Assembly (NCBI GenBank): GCA_023846275.1
Contig: CM043868.1
Coordinates: 15,285,755-15,349,754, forward strand
Reading direction: 5' to 3'
Length of the DNA: 64,000 nucleotides
Origin: Vanilla planifolia
Taxonomy: Eukaryota > Streptophyta > Magnoliopsida > Asparagales > Orchidaceae
Under the pieces are notes generated by a model. The model did not search any database. It had not been told where the DNA came from and saw nothing but the letters and a program-made list of their open reading frames with translations. Positions 1 through 10,319 of the stretch are shown piece by piece (position 1 is the stretch's first letter; each line of letters starts with the position of its first letter). A program made the position numbers and the translations under genes.

Positions 1-675
1 TTGATATCGCTAGTAATCTAGTCATTTTACTTCTAAATAATGATATATTAGAATAAAAAATTTTGGGGTATAGACATTGTTGCTATGATAAGAAATTTGG
101 CTTGAATTATTATGATAACTTGTTTTATTTATGTTATTTTCATTGTAAACAATGTAATTTTTATTGGGATTTTGTAAATAAAAACTATAATTTGGTGTTC
201 ATTAAAGATTACTTGATTGAGCTAATACAAAAAAAATAAATTTTGTGAATTTTCTTAATAAAGGAAAAGTAATGTACCAAATGTTAGGTAAATTCTCATG
301 GTAATACAATTAGGTTACCAAAAGGTGATATTTAAGAAAAAGAAATTTAGCTTATATAATTTAAATTGGAAATAAAAAATGATAATTAAAATTATGTGAT
401 GCTAAAGACACTACAACTTCCTTGATAGAAAGAGTTTACATTGAAAAAGAAAAACAAATTAAACACATAATCTTAAGGTGATTCTGAAGACATTCCATTG
501 TTTGGTGCACTTAAATTTTTTTCTTGGTGTTTATGATTGGATTAGGATTCAAGCCTATTCTCTTAACATTATCTTTACGCTTATTTTTTCCCAAGTTTGT
601 GTTCTTCGACTAGTTTCCATCACTTGCCTCATTAGTTTGGGTTTATTGTATTTCTCAACTCTATTTCATTCTCTA
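1..675. other. AT-rich DNA upstream of the Copia element
   Basis: No gene or repeat boundary is recognisable here. The stretch is AT-rich with scattered stops in all frames. A short open frame near 478-678 has no start context or family resemblance and abuts the LTR, so it is probably chance. Confidence 0.5.
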
Positions 676-1462
676 TGAATATGATTAGGAGAGCACTTCC
701 AAGATCCTTTAGTCTAGAATGAACGAAAAAAAATCAAGAGATGAGACAAAATGACTAAAAAAGACTAAAATTGATGATAACACGAATATGTAAGACCTGC
801 ATTAGGTTGCATACAAAGACATGCTTTAGGTGTGTCGAAGCATGTACTTTAGTGAGCTAGTAGAGTGCCATACAGGAGGCATTGGTGCACTTGATTGCAC
901 AAAGGGGGCACATGTCCCCTATTAGAAGCCAACCACATGCGGGTTTCACGTGCGCTATAATTATACTAATGGCATTGTCACAGTCAACGAGTATACAGAA
1001 AGCCGTCCACATGCAAGAACACTATTTTCACTCATGAACAACTCCTATTGTGTGACCAGATTACTGTTTAGAGCACTTACATGAATATGCGTTAGCATGT
1101 GTAGAATTTGTAAAATTTGGAGAATTCTTAATTTGGACAAAATCATATTATTTTATTTATAAATAAAACTAATATCTCAACAACTATATAAAGGGATGTG
1201 AAGAATGCATGAAATAATTCAGAAGAACTTAGAGTGAATTTAAACAAATTTAGAGAATTTTAAAAATTATAATGTGAATTTAGAACCCTCTTAAGGGAAT
1301 CTTCTTAGATAATTTAATCTCTTTATTATAAAAACTCTTTTTTACTTTTACTTCTACTTCTTTTTTTACTCTTCACCTTAATCACACTTCTACTTTCATT
1401 TTTTTTACTCTAAAAAGATCTATTGATGAGGGCATAGGATAGAACATCTTGTATATAGATCA
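676..1462 (+). repeat. 5' LTR of the Copia-type element
   Basis: The repeat begins TGAATATGATTAGG and is taken to end at the CA at 1461-1462, nine bases before the primer-binding site. A TATA-like box (ACTATATAAAGGG) near 1183-1195 would drive the element. The LTR has diverged from its partner by many substitutions and small indels, so the insertion is old. The exact ends are uncertain by a few bases. Confidence 0.75.
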
Positions 1463-1471
1463 TATTATTTT

Positions 1472-1482
1472 TGGTGTCAGAG
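1472..1482 (+). other. Retroelement primer-binding site
   Basis: TGGTGTCAGAG lies just downstream of the 5' LTR and differs at one base from TGGTATCAGAG, the complement of the 3' end of initiator methionine tRNA used by plant Copia elements. This fixes the element's orientation as +. Confidence 0.75.
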
Positions 1483-2461
1483 AATTTTGATTTGATGGCG
1501 ATGGTAGGTGCAAAGAAGAAAATAGTTAAAGAATGAGATGCAAAAAAGAATCAAGAGATTGACGAAGTTTCATTTGAAGTGATTATGTGAACTATTTTAT
1601 TATTAAACTTGGAGACACAAGAAGATGTATTAACCAAAAAAATTACTAGTGTTAATAGAAGTGATGCTAATATCCTAATCCCTTCCCACAAAAGATCCAA
1701 AAGAAAATACTCTCATTCAAAAGAATTTTGAATTAAGTAGTACTCCTAAAATTTTTGAAGATGAATATGAGAATGATATAAATCTTCCTTTTTTGAAGCA
1801 TAAGAATCGCAAGCATCCTTTCAAGGTAGATTTTATACTTGATTTACCAATTTATGATGATATATTTAAAGAAATTAGATGCCTACTTAGAGTAATTAAA
1901 GGCATATTTCTTTTAACACAACTATTCATCAATTGACAAACTAGTGTATACTTAATTGAAAATGATGAATCATACGTTAGTCTAATGAAATGCTTACCTA
2001 AGAAATAACATAGTAATAAAAGAGACATGTAGCCAATTTAAGTAATTAATTTAAGAAAATTTTATTCTATGAGTTACATTGAAGAAAGACGAAGAAAGTG
2101 GCATAGTCTACAACACTAACAATGACAAATAATACAAAAATGTATCACAAAATTTTGATGATAGGTTATGAGTTTAAAAAACTCATTGAAGAGATATAGA
2201 TATTATCAAAATTTATTGTAGATTTGTATTATCCTATAGCTATCATATTATCTTATTTTTTTATTCAATCTTAGAAGCAAGCTAGTATATTTATTATGAC
2301 TATTAAAAAGAAGAATGAATAGAAAGAGACATTGCCTAAAAGATAAAATACAAAGAAATTTAAGTTTAAGTCTAAAAATTAGAATAAAAAGAAGGATATT
2401 CTTCAATAAAGTTTATTATGACCACAACTAACAATATTTCTTCTACCAATAAAAAAAACAT

Positions 2462-2518
2462 TGTGATCACTGCAAAAAGATAAGACACGTGCAAAAAAAA
2501 TACTAGAAGTTATACCCT
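2462..2518 (+). pseudogene. Remnant of Copia gag zinc knuckle
   Basis: Reading from TGT at 2462 gives C-D-H-C-K-K-I-R-H with the family spacing CX2CX4HX4C, but the final Cys is Tyr and the following Trp codon is a stop (TAG). The downstream K-L-Y-P matches the usual W-K-L-(Y/H)-P tail. This is a dead gag fragment. Confidence 0.65.
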
Positions 2519-3068
2519 TAACTTTCTTTAAAAAGTTCAAGAAGGATAAAAAAACTTATTTTATCAAATATTAAAAAGATATTTAAAACTTATTAACAAA
2601 TTGATGAAAATTTATCTCTTATAATGAGTCCAAAGAATATATCACATTAAGAAAAACAAAAAGCAGAACTATTTACTATAAGAATACAAGCGAAAAAAGA
2701 ATTTATCGATGCCATTTTCTACACTGGAAACAAGAAAAACCTTTTATCATAAAGTTTGGTGAAATGGATAAAATTAGAAACTACAAATTTAAGACCTTAT
2801 TCTTTAGGATTGATTCATAAAAACCCTAATGCAAGAGTTATGAAATAATGTAGAGCAAAATTTGTTATCACCAAAGAATACATTAATGATGTTAATTATG
2901 AAATTATACCTCCAGACATCTGTCACATTCTATAGGGAAATTCACACTTATGGGACTGAGATATTATCTATTATCAAAACTGGAAGATTTAATGTAACTA
3001 GATTTGTTAGAAAATCAGTCCATCAAAGAAGATTCATTGTAACTCAAATCTCAAAAAGAAGGGAACTA

Positions 3069-3835
3069 TGATCATGAGATCACTTACAAGATCATTAAGT
3101 CTAAAATAGATGAAAAAAATCAAGGAGACAAAAGATAAAAATCGATGATGTAGCACGAAACAATAAGATCACGTGCAAAGGCACATTGCAGGCATGCTAG
3201 AGCATGCATGCAACATGTACACCGAGTTCCACATGTAGAGTCAGGGTTTTCCATGCTAAAGTATGCAGTGAGTTAACTTGTAGAATTGGGCAGAATGGGT
3301 TGCATCTCAGCCTTGTCAATAGTCGATTGCATGCATGTTATGTGCACATAATTTGTATTCAAACCGTACTACCATAGTTAATGCACAAGAGGATAAGTTC
3401 TCCATGTTCAATAATAGTACCTACACACAGACAGCTCCCCTAGCATGCCCATACAATTACATGTTGTGGACCATGCAGGCCTGGGTAAGTGCAAAATTTG
3501 GAGGACTTTTAATTATGGTCAAAATAACATGTTTTTTATTTTATAATTAAAAATAATATCCCCACCATTGTATAAAGGAGTTGGAAGAATGCATGAAGTA
3601 ATTTAGAAGAATTTCAAGTGCATTCAAAAGAATTCTGAGAATTAGAATTTTGTAAATTCAAAATCCCCTAAAGGGAATCCTTTTATAAAATTTAATCTCC
3701 TTGTGAAAAATCTTCTTCTATTTCTCTTTTTTCTTGTGCTCATCACCATTATTACATTTCTACTTTCACTATTATTCCTCTGAAAAGAATGTCTACTAAT
3801 AAGAGCTCGAGATGAGAACACCTCGTGACAAATCA
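3069..3835 (+). repeat. 3' LTR of the Copia-type element
   Basis: This is the direct repeat of 676-1462. It starts TGATCATGAG after the purine tract ending at 3066 and ends near the CA at 3834-3835. The shared block 'TGTATAAAGGAGTTGG.AGAATGCATGAA' is near 3572-3596. Small antisense and sense open frames inside it are non-coding. Confidence 0.75.
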
Positions 3836-6229
3836 CAAAGACTCTTAGTTATTGAGTTAATTGATTTTCACAAATATAAACTCAATTATCAATGTCTCTT
3901 GGTCACATACCCTCTCTTCTAATCTTGTACAATATAGGAAGTTGGTGGTGATATAGGTTGAATTTCCTTTAGCATGAATACCCAATTATCTTCTAATAAA
4001 GTTATTATCTCACCTCTTATAGACTTCCACATCCATATTTTCAAAATTTAGGAATTTAAGGTTGATCACGAATTCCTTATGAAGCTATAACTCTATCTAT
4101 CTTAGGTGTTGAAAAATCACTGATGGCTATGAGATCTTTGCACTATGTGGTGGGTTTTATTTACCATCTTCAAAAAGAATAATTTACTTTGTGCCCCACC
4201 AAACTATGTTTGTCAATAAGCTTTAGAACTTTAATATTTAAGCATAAGCCCCCTTCTTTCTATGTGAAAAAAAAATTATTTATCCTTTTTTCTATATAGA
4301 AAATTTTTATAAGTTTTCAATGAAATAAAGAAATGAGTATTGCATGCATAAGCTAGCTTGCTCCTTTGACAAATATAATAGAATCACTAATAAGAAAGAA
4401 AAAAGGATACATCTTACTTTTATTCATAAACAAAAAAGTCCTTTCTTAGCTTGCTAGACTTTTAAATAATCAACTACCTATTGGACAAATACTTGAATTG
4501 AACAACATTTCTGCTTCAAGCCAAGATCAAACATCAACAAACCAATACTTATTAGTTCTTATTAGTTGTTTTTTGTTTTGGAACCCCCCATCATACACCC
4601 ATGAGATAGATTGATAAAAGAATGTTTTTTAATACTTGGAGATATTAAAACATTGATGCCTTTTGAAAGGTTTGAATAATGAAAAATGGTAGCATTCTAT
4701 CACTATTTTTTCAACATATTCTGATACAGGATGTATTCTCTTCAAAATTTTTGATCTTCCATGGATTTGTTTTTCTTAAGGAGCAATAGTTTTGGTTCAA
4801 AGGAATGTCTTTAATTATATGTATTACTAAAAAAAAAAAATCTTTTTTCTTGCTAAACGAAATAAACTTATGATATTAAATGACTTTATAGCTTTTGGAT
4901 AATGGAAAAGAATATACTCCTTAAATAATAAATGGAATTCATAAGTACATCTTTTGAAAACAAAGATCTTAAGAACAAGACCTTTGTCCCCCTCTGAATG
5001 GAAAAGAATTTTGAATTAGTTTCTTTGGTTAGGCATTTTTCATAAAAGAAAAATACAGGTTTTATGTCAAAATTTGATAGAGAACTAATCCTGCTGGAGA
5101 AAAAGAAGAGTTGTCGCAAAGGATTGGAGGAATGAGATAGAAAAGAACTTACTAGAGTTTTTAAAATAGTCATCTCGTAAGTGAATTTGGAAGTGGAATA
5201 AGAAGGTAAACTATTTACCATGTTCATATTGGGTTTATATAAAATAAAGGTCATTTCAACTCACATAAGTGAAATATCCTTTATTCACTTTCCTTACTTT
5301 ATTGGAAAAGATTATAAAAGTTTCTTTGACCACCACAAATCAGTCGTCAATGCATGCCATCCATCGCTCGCTTGTTGCGTATTGGACTGATGATGGGCAT
5401 CGTTTGATGGTAAAAAAATATTCTAAAAAATTATCACTTTTACTTTTGCTTTGAAGTCAACCAAATAATTGTTATAAGACAATAATTTATCAATAAATAG
5501 TCAAATAACATTCTTAAAAATAAATTTCTAAATTTCAATTTTAAAACCAGAATTTCCAGTTTTCTTTTTTTCATATTGAAACAAACAAACTTTTTACTGT
5601 ATTCCCTTTTGTTTAACGTACCTGTGAGCTCAAAACATCGTACTACTTGACCATCTGAATGCTCTCAAACTTTTTGAAAAACCTTTTATATAAAAAAAAA
5701 TTCACAACCATCAAATCAAATTCCTATTAGAATTTTATAGGAATATTTACTAGTCTAAACTGTTTCTAATCAGTAGCAAGATAAATGACAAGAAGCTAAT
5801 CCTTAGATGCACGGTTGAGTTTAATTTGAGTAGAATAAATTGAGTTTGGGGCTGAGTTCTGGATTAATGTGTTAGAAAGCTTTATAATTGAGGTATGTAA
5901 GTGTTATGTTAAGGTTAATTATTCTATTGCTGATTGAGAGCTTAAGATTTACGGTTCGGTTCATGGTCAAGGGTTCACGATAACAGGAGGAAATGTGTTC
6001 CAAAGTGCACGTCAACTTTCTCCCTTTTAACTGTAGTTAGCTTCATCGACTACTGTTTCTTGCAATTTTGAGCTAATTTTGTTTATGACAGAATGTGAAC
6101 AGGTTTACGTTGCAACAACCAAGAACGGAAAGCAAAACTCCGTTTCAGTTAAATGATGAACTGGAGCCAGTTTATAGATTGCTCTGCTCACTGTAATAAC
6201 AGTTCCCCAATCCCCGTAGTTTCCCCAAA
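3836..6229. other. Intergenic, no recognisable gene
   Basis: AT-rich sequence between the Copia element and the CCT gene promoter. An antisense open frame at 4886-5254 (122 codons) is Phe/Ser/Leu-rich and low-complexity with no family resemblance; I regard it as chance. Nothing else is supportable. Confidence 0.5.
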
Positions 6230-6500
6230 AAGGAAACCCCGTTACGCCAAAAATAGAAAACAATCCGCCCCGTGTTCTCCTTTGTCCGCCGGCGTCGCGG
6301 TGGAGCCCATCTGCACCACGTCGGACGAGCTGCCATGGCAGGCTGTCCCGAGGCCCGTAGGACCCGCGGGGTAAATCTGTGGTTCCTCGGCTATCCCGGA
6401 GACCAACGACTAACACCGACTAAACGTAGACCTGACGGTCGTTACGTTGCCGTTAATTCGCCTGTGTTTCCTCTCTCCTCTCTCCCATTTATAGAATTCC
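6230..6500 (+). promoter_or_regulatory. GC-rich promoter island of the CCT-motif gene
   Basis: A sharp rise in GC and CpG content stands out in the AT-rich background, directly upstream of a complete gene. It contains a CACGTC G-box-like core near 6317, several CCGTTA/TAACGG MYB-type cores in 6400-6455 and a TATA-like TTTATAGA at 6488-6495. The TATA-like element would place initiation near 6520. Overlapping GC-rich open frames on both strands here are composition artefacts. The factors that bind are inference. Confidence 0.6.
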
Positions 6501-6566
6501 TCCATTGTCGGACTTCTATCCACGGCTTAAACTTCAACTCTTTCTCTCATATCTTTCTCGTTATTC

Positions 6567-6589
6567 GCTCTCTCTCTCTTCTCTCTCTC

Positions 6590-6661
<72 letters not shown>
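6567..6661. repeat. Compound (CT)n-(TA)n microsatellite in the CCT gene leader
   Basis: A CT-rich tract (6567-6590) runs into a near-perfect TA repeat (6594-6661) with a single G interruption at 6625. It lies about 140 bases upstream of the start codon and downstream of the TATA-like element, so it is probably in the transcribed leader. Length variation between individuals is likely. The Ile/Tyr-repeat open frames through it are not genes. Confidence 0.9.
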
Positions 6662-6662
<1 letters not shown>

Positions 6663-6664
6663 GC

Positions 6665-6715
6665 ATGAGATTGGGAGGCATGGCTAGTGTCACGGCGAAC
6701 ACCGAAACCATTTGA
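6665..6715 (+). other. Upstream ORF (16 codons) in the CCT gene leader
   Basis: ATG at 6665 opens a 16-residue frame (MRLGGMASVTANTETI) ending with TGA at 6713-6715, 82 bases before the main start at 6798. It has a second internal ATG. If transcription starts near 6520 as the TATA-like element suggests, ribosomes would meet this frame first and it could lower translation of the main protein. Whether the peptide matters is unknown. Confidence 0.5.
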
Positions 6716-6797
6716 TACATATTCTCAGGCGTGGGGGAGGAGGAAGAGATAATTGTAAGCTCCGCTCTCGTTTAAGCACGACCACCAGAGCGTGGAG

Positions 6798-8892
6798 ATG
6801 CTGCAGGATATGATTCGGACGCCGGAGCAACTCTCCATTGATGTAAATCTCCATATTCCGTTCAATTGTTTTCCCTATATGTAGCTCTTTATATCTTCTT
6901 TCATGATTTTTTTTTATTGGAAATAAACATGCATTTGTCGCATCGTCGACGACCTCTATCTGTCTTCCTCTGTTTCTTTGAGATCTCAAACAGCTTTTGA
7001 TCTCGTTTGGAAATGAGGGGAACATAAGCTTGAGGTGTACGCGAGGAGATGAGGGCAAGATAAGCCATATTATTAGGAAAAGACCTGTGTGGAGAATCTA
7101 TGCAATTTGGTTTTGATCCAACCAGTACAAAAAGGACGGTTGCTGTGCTGTTAAGAGAGAGAGAGAAAAAAAAATTAAGCTGTCTTAATTACATTCTTGT
7201 TCCTTAACCTTGCAATTATGTTTGATGCCTTATATCTTCTGGTTTGTAATCATCCATTGCAGCTATTATCAGATTTTGCTTAGGTCTTGGTGTTCTATTT
7301 AGAAACGTATAGAATAAATACCTGCTTAATCTTAAGGTGGTGCGATTGATAGGTATGGCATTGATGGAATTAGAATTTGGAGGGTTATGGCCTACATTTG
7401 TCGTGGGATGTAACTGTTTGACCGTGTGATAAGGAAAGATCAAATTTGAATTTTTGATGCGATTATAATTAATGGTTTATTGCTTTATGAGCAGGACTGC
7501 ATTTCAAGCTCGATTGCAGACCAGATCCTTGGCTTCGAATACGAAGGAGACTTGTTTCAGGAGGCGAGAGAGTTGCCGGAGGAAGTCTCCTCCGCCGCTC
7601 CCACCGACTCTGTTGCTGCTGTTATGGTCGATAATAACTCGGCCGTTGCAGCAACATCAATGGCGGCTGCTGAACCAGTTACCTTACCCTCCTACGACGA
7701 CGATGATGCTTTCACCTCTAGCTTCTCACCCTTTGACTCTTCCACGATCTTTTCTGCTCTGCTCGACCCCCATCCGCAGGCCGATGCTGACCCGGAAAGC
7801 CTTCCGTCTCCCGGAGACATTGCCCAAGTCATCGCGCCTCCTCTGTTCATACCAACATCTTCAACTTATGCAAACGCCACAGCCGCCGCAGCCGCCACGA
7901 CCACCAGTAACAACGCCGGTGACTTCGCGTCTTTGTCTCCGAACTCTGTCGTGAGTCAGCTGTCGCTAATTGGGCCGGCCTGCCAATTGCTGCAACCAAC
8001 GACACTGTACCAGGAGAATCGCATGCAACCATTATCAGGGTATTTGGGCTTCGAAACCTCTTCGCTGCGGCCGTGCTCTTTCCTCGACGCCGGCGGCAGC
8101 ATTGGAGGCGAGTTTTACGGCGAGGGGATGGGAATGACCCCATTTGGAGGCGACGTCTTTTCCGGCAACGGGATATACGCAAACGAATCCTTGGAGAGGG
8201 TCTACAGCTCAGGAGACTTGCAGGTATCTAGTATACACAACGCTTTGCTCAATTTTCTTGCCATTGAAAACAGCAATTTCATCTCATAAGCGAGCCCTCT
8301 TCGGTTGAAGGTAATAGGCGATGGCCAGAATCTAGTGACCAGGTGTAGCAGCAGCCCAACGCCATTACCATTGGCTTCAGAGATCTCGACGTTGGATGAT
8401 TCCAGCTACAGGGTTGGCCGACTTTCAATGGAGGAAAGGAAGGAGAAGATCCATAGATACTTGAAGAAGAGAAACGAGAGAAACTTCAGCAAAAAGATAA
8501 AGGTAAAAGAAACCAAGTTTTAAACTTTAGACATCCTCTCAAACTAACAAGAAGAAGAAATATGGCAGTATGCATGTAGGAAAACTCTAGCAGATAGCAG
8601 GCCTCGTGTCAGAGGAAGGTTTGCGAAGAACGATGAGTTCAGCGAGGTGGCTCCAAGACCCACTTCTGCCAACCAGGAATATGAAGAAGAAGAAGAGGTA
8701 AGCTCTCATGTATGCTAATAGCTTTGGTCGATGGTTCATATTAGGCATATTTCTGAAAACTTCTCAGTCGATTTTTCCTTGCAGATGGTAGTGAAGGATG
8801 ACCAAGATATGCTGCAGTCCTCCGACATCCTTGCTCTTATCAGTGGCGTGAATTCCTTCAAATATAACTACACTGTGGAGTCCTGGATATGA
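6798..8892 (+). CDS. CCT-motif family protein (CONSTANS/TOC1-type CCT domain, no B-box)
   Basis: A nuclear transcriptional regulator of the CMF (CCT-motif only) type. Exons: 6798-6842, 7495-8223, 8311-8502, 8569-8697 and 8785-8892. All junctions are GT-AG and in phase 0, giving 400 residues. Residues 1-15 start MLQDMI and continue into DCISSSIADQILGF. The middle is acidic, Ser/Pro-rich and Ala-rich, with an Ala/Thr run near 140-150, and is probably unstructured. The signature YSSGDLQ ends exon 2. The basic CCT domain (about residues 292-346) spans the exon 3/4 junction. It begins RVGRLSMEERKEKIHRYLKK, includes RNERNF and KKIKYACRKTLADSRPRVRG, and ends near RFAKNDEF. A Glu run follows, then a short conserved-looking tail ending ESWI. 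No zinc-finger B-box is present, which separates it from CONSTANS-like proteins. CCT domains bind CCAAT/NF-Y partners and act in flowering, clock or carbon signalling; the specific role here is inference. Confidence 0.93.
6843..7494 (+). other. Intron 1 of the CCT gene
   Basis: Donor GTAAAT after codon GAT and acceptor GAGCAG at 7494. The intron is 652 bases with no gene inside. It contains a (GA)n run near 7155-7165. An open frame reading back through the acceptor (MLYEQ from 7480) could suggest a false start inside the intron. The upstream 15-codon exon joins in phase and gives a better N-terminus. Confidence 0.7.
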
Positions 8893-10319
8893 GCCCTGCA
8901 GAGCTAAAATTCTTTTGCTTGCTTTCGGTTTTCACAGCCATTCCCCGACCTGGATGTCTTCTCCAGTTAAAAGCGAATGGCTTGAATATTGTTTCTTTCA
9001 GCATTGTGCTCCAACTGTTTGTCAGAAATAGCTGTACAATTTCACCAATTCTAGTTTCTTATTCGCTTGTTAGGATGACAATCGAATTTATCAGCACATT
9101 ATGCCTGTTATGTGATCATAGCCATTCATGTTGTCAAAGAAGCAGTAAATCAATAGTTTGATAGAAATACTTGAATCAATAGTTTCGTGGGCAGGAGAGA
9201 CTTCATCAATAGAGAGGAGTTTGAAAACCTTGTTGCAGCAAATGCCCAATTCGACAAGCCATTTGCACATTGCAACTAGTACTTATCTGGTGGATTTGTT
9301 AGGCCTGGTTCATCTTATTAAGGAGACAGCCTCCATTGGAGCCATGTCATGCATCAATTTTGAGGTCCCAACGATCCTATCGGTGACCTTGGTTTTAACT
9401 GTATGTAGCACTTGCTTATCTATCTTGGGATGAGTAATGGATGGAGCGATTTGTGAATCAAAACAGGAGTTATCATTTAAAAAAAAAAACTATAGCTATC
9501 AAATTAATGTACCTTAACTTGTAAGTGATATATTTTTAATTTAATAGTTTTAAATATATATATTTTTTAATTTAAATATTTAAATTTAACTTAAATAAAC
9601 TTTATAGATTAATAAAAATTCCTTTTTTTTAAAGTTAATTTGAATAATTAATTAATTTAATATTATTTTAATTGAAGGTTTAAATTAATTTATTTTTCCT
9701 AAAATTAATTTAAGCTAATGATAGTTAATAATTAAATCTAATTACCTTTAGATTCAAAGTTAATTTTTTATGTTAATAATTCATTTTATTTATTTTATTT
9801 ATTTTATTTATTCTTAATTAATATTTAAATTTCTAATTCAAAATTGATTTTTTTAAAATTCAAATAAATGATAGAAACTAAAATAAATTAATTAAATATT
9901 AATTTACTTGAATTTCAGATTGATGTGAAATATATTTAAAAATAACATTTTTTTTTCAAAGACAAGAAATGTAAATTAATTTTTTAAATAGTTAACTAAA
10001 TTTTTTTATTTCTATCCAAAAATTCAAGTGATGCACATATAAATAGTTAGCTTATCACAATTTTGAATCAACAAAACAAACAATATATACTAATTGATAG
10101 TTTAAGCTAATAAATTTTATGCAGCATAAATAAAAATAAGTCTAAAAAAGGTTAAATAATTTTTAAGAGAATCATGAAAAGTTCATAAAAATTTTAAATT
10201 CTAGAAAAAAACATTTTCTTATTCAAATTATTTAATAAAAATTAACTCCAAAAGATATGTGAAAACGTTTGTAAGCTTGTAGTAAAAAAAAAAAATTGTT
10301 TTTCTACTTTTTGAAGTTC
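8893..10319. other. 3' flank of the CCT gene and AT-rich intergenic DNA
   Basis: About the first 500 bases are less AT-rich and probably hold the 3' untranslated region. Two overlapping frames (8889-9161, 9158-9433) have no family features. From 9480 on, the sequence is extreme AT with poly-A runs. It includes a short TTTTATTTA tandem repeat near 9784-9812. No gene is seen. Confidence 0.55.

Larger units (their letters stand above)
676..3835 (+). mobile_element. Decayed non-autonomous Copia-type LTR retrotransposon
   Basis: Two directly repeated flanks (676-1462 and 3069-3835) are visibly homologous. They share the 'ATCAAG..GAGACAAAA..ATAAAAAT.GATGAT' block near their 5' ends, a 'TATAAAGG' promoter-like box and the 'GAATGCATGAA.TAATT.AGAAGAA' block. 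Just inside the left LTR is TGGTGTCAGAG (1472-1482), one change from the initiator-Met tRNA primer site TGGTATCAGAG usual in plant Copia elements. A purine-rich tract (3053-3066) lies directly before the right LTR. The 1.6-kb interior is riddled with stops. At 2462-2518 it keeps a gag zinc-knuckle remnant, CDHCKKIRH then four residues and Tyr where the last Cys belongs, followed by a stop at the usual Trp of the WKL motif. No integrase or reverse transcriptase is seen. No clear target-site duplication flanks it (CTCTA versus CAAAG). Confidence 0.82.

Noticed and set aside
4886..5254. 122-codon antisense open frame
   Set aside because: Low-complexity Phe/Ser/Leu composition, no motif, no leader or splice context.
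6105..6416. 103-codon antisense open frame, and overlapping sense frames 6153-6374 and 6272-6715
   Set aside because: They lie in the GC-rich promoter island where stops are rare; the sense one runs through the TA microsatellite as an Ile/Tyr repeat. No family features.
7472..8182. Frames at 7472-7954 (+) and 7847-8182 (-)
   Set aside because: Shadows of CCT gene exon 2 in other frames; Ser/Pro/Arg-rich composition follows from the real codons.
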